The notes beneath the pieces are model-generated. The model ran no database searches and was not told the DNA's origin. It saw nothing but the letters and a program-made list of their open reading frames with translations. A DNA stretch of 20,423 nucleotides, taken from an uncultured Oribacterium sp. (GTDB taxonomy: Bacteria; Bacillota; Clostridia; Lachnospirales; Lachnospiraceae). The translations under genes were made by a program, and so were the position numbers. This document shows positions 16,358-20,423 of the stretch, in pieces; positions within the stretch are counted from its first letter, which is position 1, and the number at the start of each line of letters is the position of its first letter. Where the stretch lies: the NCBI GenBank assembly GCA_937927445.1, contig CALAOB010000177.1, forward strand, positions 1 to 20,423, given 5' to 3'.

Positions 16358-16414
16358 ATCAAGTTGGATATCTTTATTTCTTTAATTATATCATTTACTT
16401 GATGTACATCAAGT
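16358..16414 (-). promoter_or_regulatory. Promoter and palindromic operator of the HipA-like operon
   Basis: On the minus strand, TTGATG (16412-16407), a 16-bp spacer and a perfect TATAAT (16390-16385) form a strong promoter. The perfect 18-bp palindrome ACTTGATGTACATCAAGT (16397-16414) covers the -35 and part of the spacer. A third half-site ATCAAGT lies at 16358-16364, near the start of the transcript. This is the layout of an autorepressed toxin-antitoxin operon; the HTH protein at 14717-15532 is the obvious candidate repressor. Confidence 0.75.
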
Positions 16415-16492
16415 AGATGCTTGCAAGAATAGTCGACTCTTTATAACGAAGATTATGGCGTAAAAACATGAAACTGAAAGTTTTTATTTTAT

Positions 16493-16524
16493 GTGTCAGA
16501 TATTCGGACACCTGTTCGTATAAT
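16493..16524 (+). promoter_or_regulatory. Promoter region of the ECF sigma operon
   Basis: TATAAT at 16519-16524 lies 45 bp before the sigma gene. No clear -35 is present. Instead the inverted repeat GTGTC (16493-16497) / GACAC (16507-16511) covers that position and may be an operator or activator site. No classical ECF GGAAC-type -35 is seen. Confidence 0.4.
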
Positions 16525-16569
16525 AGGTGAAGGCCTTTCAAAGTAATGTAACGAAATGAGGAAAACTCA

Positions 16570-17082
16570 ATGCCGTATATGGATAGTCAGAACGCGGAGC
16601 GTCTGGTAGGTACCTATGCCGATATGATTCTTCGCATCAGCTATATCTATCTGAAGAACACAGCGGATGCCGAAGATATCTGTCAGGATGTCTTCCTGAA
16701 ACTCCTGAAAAATGAAATCGTGTTTGATTCACCTGGGCATGAAAAAGCCTGGATCATCCGGGCAACGATGAATGCCTGCAAGGATCTTCTCCGCACGAAC
16801 TTCTGGAAACGTGCCGTCGATCTCGACGCATCTGCAGAGCTGGAAGCCCCGGCGGTGACGGAGTCTGCGCTGCTCGACGAAGTGATGAAGCTTCCGAAAA
16901 ACTACCGCGCCAGCATCTACCTTTATTATTATGAAGGCTACACGGTGAAGGAAATCGCAGCGATGCTTGGAAAATCAGAGAATGCAATCTCGGCGTACCT
17001 GTCGCGCGGACGAAAGAAATTAAAACTGCAGCTACTCCCGTCAGGAGTTGAAAGGAGATCAGATTATGTCACAGATGTTTAA
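16570..17082 (+). CDS. ECF-type RNA polymerase sigma factor
   Basis: 170 residues. Region 2 is at ~10-75, with YLKNTADAEDICQDVFLKLLK (the DAEDxxQ motif contacting core polymerase) and KAWIIRATMNACKDLLR. Region 4 is at ~100-155, with LPKNYRASIYLYYYEGYTVKEIAAMLGKSENAISAYLSRGRKKL, an HTH that reads the -35. There is no region 3, so this is an ECF (group 4) sigma. GAGGA at 16558-16562 precedes ATG 16570. The 3' end overlaps the next gene, a single-pass membrane protein, by 17 nt, which is typical of a sigma/anti-sigma pair. The inducing signal is unknown. Confidence 0.9.
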   Translation: MPYMDSQNAERLVGTYADMILRISYIYLKNTADAEDICQDVFLKLLKNEIVFDSPGHEKAWIIRATMNACKDLLRTNFWKRAVDLDASAELEAPAVTESALLDEVMKLPKNYRASIYLYYYEGYTVKEIAAMLGKSENAISAYLSRGRKKLKLQLLPSGVERRSDYVTDV

Positions 17083-17866
17083 TTCAGAGTTTCAGAAGTC
17101 CATGGATACACTTCATTTTTCCTCAGAAGCGAAAGAGCAGCTGCGTGCACGTCTCGTGCAGCAACTCTCGGAAAGTAAGAAAAGAGAGGTAAAAACGATG
17201 CATAAAACATATAGAAAAGGTTTGATTGTGGCGGCTGCCTGCCTGATGATCACTGGAGTGACGGCGGTCGCTTCGACCGTCATCACCTCTTATCGCGGAC
17301 GATCATCTGCTTTCATCGAGCTGCACACCGTCGATGAGATGAGTGCAGCACAGAAGAAAATGAAGGGCACGCGCACGATATCGATGCCGGCATTCCCGGA
17401 AACACTGGGTGGTAGCTACGTACTGAAGGGGGGAAATCTCGTCGACATGAGCGGTGAGGATGCAGACGGCGGTACTGTCGACAGCTGGCAGGAAATCTGT
17501 GGTCGCTATCAGGATACTTCAGGGCGTGAAGTCGACCTCACCATGTCCTTCCACCCGATTGATGCCGGAGGTCGCACGGCGAGCGAGCAACGGGTACTTC
17601 AAGGCATAGCTGTCGACTACAACGCAGATGAGTACCTTTTCCTGCCACCGTCCGATGAAGATCATCTCGATCCGGATATCGCTGCGAGAAAAGAAAGCGA
17701 TGCGCACTTCTTCGTCAGCTACGGTAGCAGTCAGGCTGAAACGGTCTTCTATAAGCAGATTACCTTTATGCAGAACGGCATCAGCTATGACCTCATCACA
17801 AAAGCTGACCTCGGCGCGGACGAGATGTTCTCGATGGCAGATGAGCTGATTTCGCATGGGAAGTGA
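17066..17866 (+). CDS. Probable membrane-anchored anti-sigma factor
   Basis: 266 residues from ATG 17066, with AAAGGAG at 17051-17057. Residues 1-50 are cytoplasmic, helical and charged. A single membrane segment GLIVAAACLMITGVTAVAS lies at ~52-70. The remaining ~195 residues would be outside the cell and contain repeated short strands, as in DUF4179/DUF4367-type anti-sigma factors of Bacillota. I see no zinc-binding HxxxCxxC anti-sigma motif. The role is inferred from overlap with the sigma gene and from topology. By family precedent the cytoplasmic part would hold the sigma until an envelope signal releases it. Confidence 0.68.
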   Translation: MSQMFNSEFQKSMDTLHFSSEAKEQLRARLVQQLSESKKREVKTMHKTYRKGLIVAAACLMITGVTAVASTVITSYRGRSSAFIELHTVDEMSAAQKKMKGTRTISMPAFPETLGGSYVLKGGNLVDMSGEDADGGTVDSWQEICGRYQDTSGREVDLTMSFHPIDAGGRTASEQRVLQGIAVDYNADEYLFLPPSDEDHLDPDIAARKESDAHFFVSYGSSQAETVFYKQITFMQNGISYDLITKADLGADEMFSMADELISHGK

Positions 17867-17979
17867 AATCGCGGGCCCAGCTGTGAATATGTCCTATGAA
17901 TTTTTATGATACTCGGCCATGAAGGTTAGCCTTTACTAATTACGCGTTTGTACTTTATCATATACACAAATTTAGTTCA

Positions 17980-18298
17980 GAAATGCGTTGTAGCAAGGCC
18001 AATCGGCCTTCGGTCTACCCGCTCAGAGAGCTGCCGGCTGGTGCGAGGCAGTGCGGTGTGCCGGATGTTTATCTCCTTGCAAGCAGCCGTACCGAAAAGG
18101 AACCGATAAGGTGCCGTGAGATAGTAAAGTAGGTGCGGACGGCAGGCTCCGTTATCAGGGCCAGCGGACTGTTGGGTCTGCACGAAGGGGTTGTCTATCA
18201 GAGACAGCAAAAAGAGTGGTACCGCGGAAGGTAAATTGTAACAGCTTTCGTCTCTTACAGGGTCTATGGACTTTGTGGGGGCGGAGGCTTTTCTTTTA
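17980..18298 (+). promoter_or_regulatory. T-box riboswitch, probably isoleucine-sensing, upstream of ilvA
   Basis: Stem I closes with GCAAGG (17993-17998) / CCTTGC (18075-18080), then CGGC/GCCG, CCGC/GCGG and CTGCC/GGCAG, with the conserved AGAGAG bulge (18025-18030). The specifier bulge on the 3' side (about 18065-18074) contains ATC at 18071-18073, an isoleucine codon. The T-box bulge TGGTACC (18217-18223) sits between helices AAGAG/CTCTT and GCGGAAG/CTTTCGT, a textbook antiterminator at 18212-18256. TGGT would pair with an ACCA tRNA end, as in tRNA-Ile. Uncharged tRNA should therefore switch on ilvA. The specifier is the least certain part, because a purine usually follows the codon and here it is T. 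Confidence 0.92.
18245..18297 (+). terminator. Regulated T-box terminator
   Basis: CTTTCGTCTCT (18245-18255) pairs with GGGGGCGGAGG (18277-18287) over 11 bp including several G-U pairs. An inner stem AGGGTC/GGACTTT and a T-run TTTTCTTTT (18289-18297) complete it. The 5' arm is the same segment that closes the antiterminator, so the two structures exclude each other. Confidence 0.88.
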
Positions 18299-18367
18299 AC
18301 TTTCTCCCGGAAGCTGAGGAAGCGCATCCCCCACAGATGCAACACAGGAGAAAGGCAGGCACACACT

Positions 18368-19573
18368 ATGGTGACACTGGATAAAATCTATCATGCAAGT
18401 TTCGTTTTAAAGGATGTGGCGCGGAAGACGGACCTCATCGCGGCGCCTCGGCTCGTGTCGGACGCGCAGGTCTATCTGAAGACCGAGAATCTGCAGGTGA
18501 CCGGCAGCTTCAAGGTGCGCGGCGCTTACTATAAGATCAGCCAGCTCAGCGAGGAGGAGCGCAGTCACGGGATCGTGGCCTGCAGCGCCGGCAACCACGC
18601 ACAGGGCGTGGCCCTCGCAGCAACGAAGATGGGCATCAAGAGCGTCGTCTGCATGCCGGATGGTGCGCCGATCATGAAGGTCGAGAGCACGAAGCGGCTC
18701 GGCGCGGAGGTCTGCCTCGTGAAGGGCACCTATGACGATGCGCATGACAAGGCCGTCGAGCTCCAGGAGGAGACGGGCATGACCTTCATCCATCCGTACG
18801 ACGACGATGCGGTCATCGCGGGTCAGGGCACGATCGGTCTCGAGATCCTCGACCAGCTCGAGGATGTGGACGCGGTCATCGTGCCGATCGGTGGCGGCGG
18901 ACTGATTTCCGGTGTCGCCTTCGCGATCAAGAGCCTCCGCCCGCAGTGCAAGGTCTATGGTGTGCAGGCGGCCGGTGCGCCGAGTATGTTCAATGCTTAC
19001 CGCGATCATCAGTGGGAGTCCCTCGACAGCGTATCGACCTTCGCAGATGGTATCGCCGTGAAGAATCCGGGCGAGACCACCTTCCAGATGGTCGAGAAGT
19101 ACGTGGATGATGTCGTGACCGTCAGCGAGGACGAAACCGCTGCGGCGATCCTCGCCCTGATCGAGAATCAGAAGCTGATCGCCGAGGGTGCCGGTGCCGT
19201 TTCGGTCGCGGCCGCGATGTTCGGAAAGCTGCCGATCCAGGGCAAGAAGGTTGTCTGCCTGATCAGCGGCGGCAACATCGACGTGAACATCCTGTCCCGC
19301 GTCATCACCCGTGGCCTCGTCATGAGCGGCCGCAACGCGAACCTGATGATCGCGCTCGAGGACAAGCCGGGCCAGCTCCAGCAGGTGAGCGAGATCGTTT
19401 CGAAGTGCGGCGCCAATGTCGTCTCCGTGCATCATGACCGCGGCGACACGAACATGGCGATCTCCAGCTGCTTCCTGAAGCTCGGGCTCGAGACCCGTGA
19501 CCGGCAGCAGATCGAGGAGATCCGCGCCGCCCTCACGCAGGCCGGCTTTCGCCTCGTCACCGAGCGCGCCTGA
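18368..19573 (+). CDS. ilvA: Threonine ammonia-lyase (threonine dehydratase) with C-terminal ACT domain
   Basis: 401 residues. This PLP enzyme converts L-threonine to 2-oxobutanoate and ammonia, the first committed step to isoleucine. K49 in TGSFKVRGAYY is the Schiff-base lysine, and GGGGL at 175-179 binds the PLP phosphate. SAGNHAQGVA is the family asparagine loop. A single ACT-like domain (about 325-400, LMIALEDKPGQLQQVSEIV...) follows, as in the ~400-residue form common in Bacillota rather than the ~510-residue form with two ACT-like units. The start at 18368 is set by the homology of VTLDKIYHAS; an open frame back to 18266 runs through the terminator. The T-box upstream supports a biosynthetic role over a purely catabolic (TdcB) one. 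Confidence 0.94.
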   Translation: MVTLDKIYHASFVLKDVARKTDLIAAPRLVSDAQVYLKTENLQVTGSFKVRGAYYKISQLSEEERSHGIVACSAGNHAQGVALAATKMGIKSVVCMPDGAPIMKVESTKRLGAEVCLVKGTYDDAHDKAVELQEETGMTFIHPYDDDAVIAGQGTIGLEILDQLEDVDAVIVPIGGGGLISGVAFAIKSLRPQCKVYGVQAAGAPSMFNAYRDHQWESLDSVSTFADGIAVKNPGETTFQMVEKYVDDVVTVSEDETAAAILALIENQKLIAEGAGAVSVAAAMFGKLPIQGKKVVCLISGGNIDVNILSRVITRGLVMSGRNANLMIALEDKPGQLQQVSEIVSKCGANVVSVHHDRGDTNMAISSCFLKLGLETRDRQQIEEIRAALTQAGFRLVTERA

Positions 19574-19600
19574 CTTATAAAACTTAGGGAGTGGAGAAGG

Positions 19601-20397
19601 ATGAATCTACATTATATGTATCAGCGACTAAGCAGTCTCGTGGTGTTCCGCGAGCTGCTGCAGGATCCGGTGATCGCGGCGTTTCGTGAGATGCTGCAGA
19701 GCGCGGAGCTGGATGATGGCGATGCCTTCGCCACGGCCTGTGCGGCGTTCGAGCACCGGCTGTTTGAGAAGACGGAGAACTGGACGGAGTACCTCAGCAC
19801 CGCAGTGCTGGAGAGCGAGAACATCTGCGTGCGGCGGCAGGCCCACGGCGAGCTCAGTGCCGTCCTCGGTGACAGCCTGCAGCGGGAGCTGGCACTGCTG
19901 AACGAGCTCTCTGCATTGACCCTGGAAGAGCTGACGGCCGAGATGAGTGACGCGCCGGACTATTTCGTCGCGTGGGTCACCGGGACGGGCGCACTGCCGG
20001 CGGAGTATGCGAAGCGCATGCAGGAGGTCAGCACGAGGGGCTACGGCATGTTCGCACGGAACCACGTCTTCGTGGTGGAGGATGGCCGGCTGGTGCCGGT
20101 GAAGCATCCGGATCCGCAGCGGCTGTCCGAGCTGCCGGGCTACGAGAAGGAGCGCGAGAAGGTCATCGCGAACACGGAGGCGCTGCTGGATGGACGTCCG
20201 GCGAACAACGTGCTGCTCTACGGCGATGCGGGCACCGGCAAGTCGAGTGCCATCAAGGCCATCGCGAACGAGTATGCGGCGCGGGGCCTGCGCCTGGTCG
20301 AAGTGAAGAAGAATCAGCTCTACCAGATCCCGGATCTCATGGATCAGCTCGCAGCGAATCCGCTGAAGTTCATCCTGTTTATCGATGACCTCAGCTT
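19601..20397 (+). CDS. DUF815 family AAA+ ATPase, 3' end missing
   Basis: The gene starts at ATG 19601 after GGAG (19593-19596), 27 bp behind ilvA. About 266 residues are present before the contig ends; the family is usually near 400-430. The N-terminal ~190 residues are helical. Walker A GDAGTGKSS lies at about 207-215, and ILFIDDLSF at the end is Walker B. Such predicted ATPases are widespread in Bacillota; their substrate is not established. The reading frame continues into the terminal bases, but these are adapter, so the residues after DDLSF (CLLYTSPS) are artificial. Confidence 0.88.
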
Positions 20398-20423
20398 CTG
20401 TCTCTTATACACATCTCCGAGCC
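20398..20423. other. Sequencing adapter (Nextera transposase end), not genomic
   Basis: From 20398 the sequence reads CTGTCTCTTATACACATCT followed by CCGAGCC. This is the Tn5 mosaic end and Nextera adapter seen in untrimmed Illumina reads. The first C may also belong to the preceding TTC codon. The true contig ends at 20397 or 20398. Confidence 0.98.

Noticed and set aside
18407..19435. A 342-codon minus-strand frame
   Set aside because: Antisense shadow of ilvA, rich in D, H, R and A, with no recognisable domain.

Overview
The window looks like a draft contig from a member of the Bacillota, probably clostridial or erysipelotrich-like. The support is strong purine-rich Shine-Dalgarno sites, a T-box riboswitch in front of ilvA, a DUF815 ATPase, a DUF1703-type ATPase/nuclease and an IS66-type remnant. 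I cannot name a genus. Base composition is uneven by eye: the cas genes (about 1-8400) and the HipA-like pair (14.7-16.3 kb) are AT-richer than the MATE gene, ilvA and the DUF815 gene. This suggests an acquired defence block set in a GC-richer chromosome.

Positions 1-9829 hold a complete type I-E CRISPR-Cas locus on the + strand, in the order cas2-3, cse1, cse2, cas7, cas5, cas6e, cas1, short leader, and a 23-repeat array. Its main peculiarity is the first gene. The N-terminal ~90 residues of the Cas3 protein are a type I-E Cas2, joined almost without linker to the Cas3 HD nuclease and helicase. No free cas2 lies between cas1 and the array, where it normally sits. Cas2-3 fusions are the hallmark of type I-F, so this is a parallel fusion of adaptation and interference machinery inside a I-E system. 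A second peculiarity is a copy of the CRISPR-repeat hairpin in the cas5-cas6e intergenic gap, where Cas6e could bind or cut its own operon mRNA. Cas5 also lacks the usual C-terminal ~50 residues.

Positions 9830-10473 are a decayed spacer region carrying a broken IS66 tnpA-like gene. Then come a calcineurin-type metallophosphoesterase (10474-11262) and a DUF1703-type AAA-ATPase with a C-terminal PD-(D/E)XK nuclease (11343-13067), both on +. A MATE transporter (13246-14586) lies on - and ends in a rho-independent terminator.

Upstream of it on - is a two-gene operon: a HipA-like kinase followed by a protein built from a HipA-N-like segment, a DUF2442-like segment and an excisionase-type HTH. 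It is read from a strong promoter overlapped by a perfect 18-bp palindrome, so it looks like a rearranged HipA toxin-antitoxin module. Divergent from it are an ECF sigma factor and a membrane-anchored probable anti-sigma factor (16570-17866).

Positions 17980-18298 form a T-box riboswitch whose antiterminator and terminator can be drawn base by base. It controls ilvA (18368-19573). A DUF815 ATPase gene begins at 19601 and is cut by the contig end. The last 26 bases are not biological: they are Nextera transposase adapter sequence.
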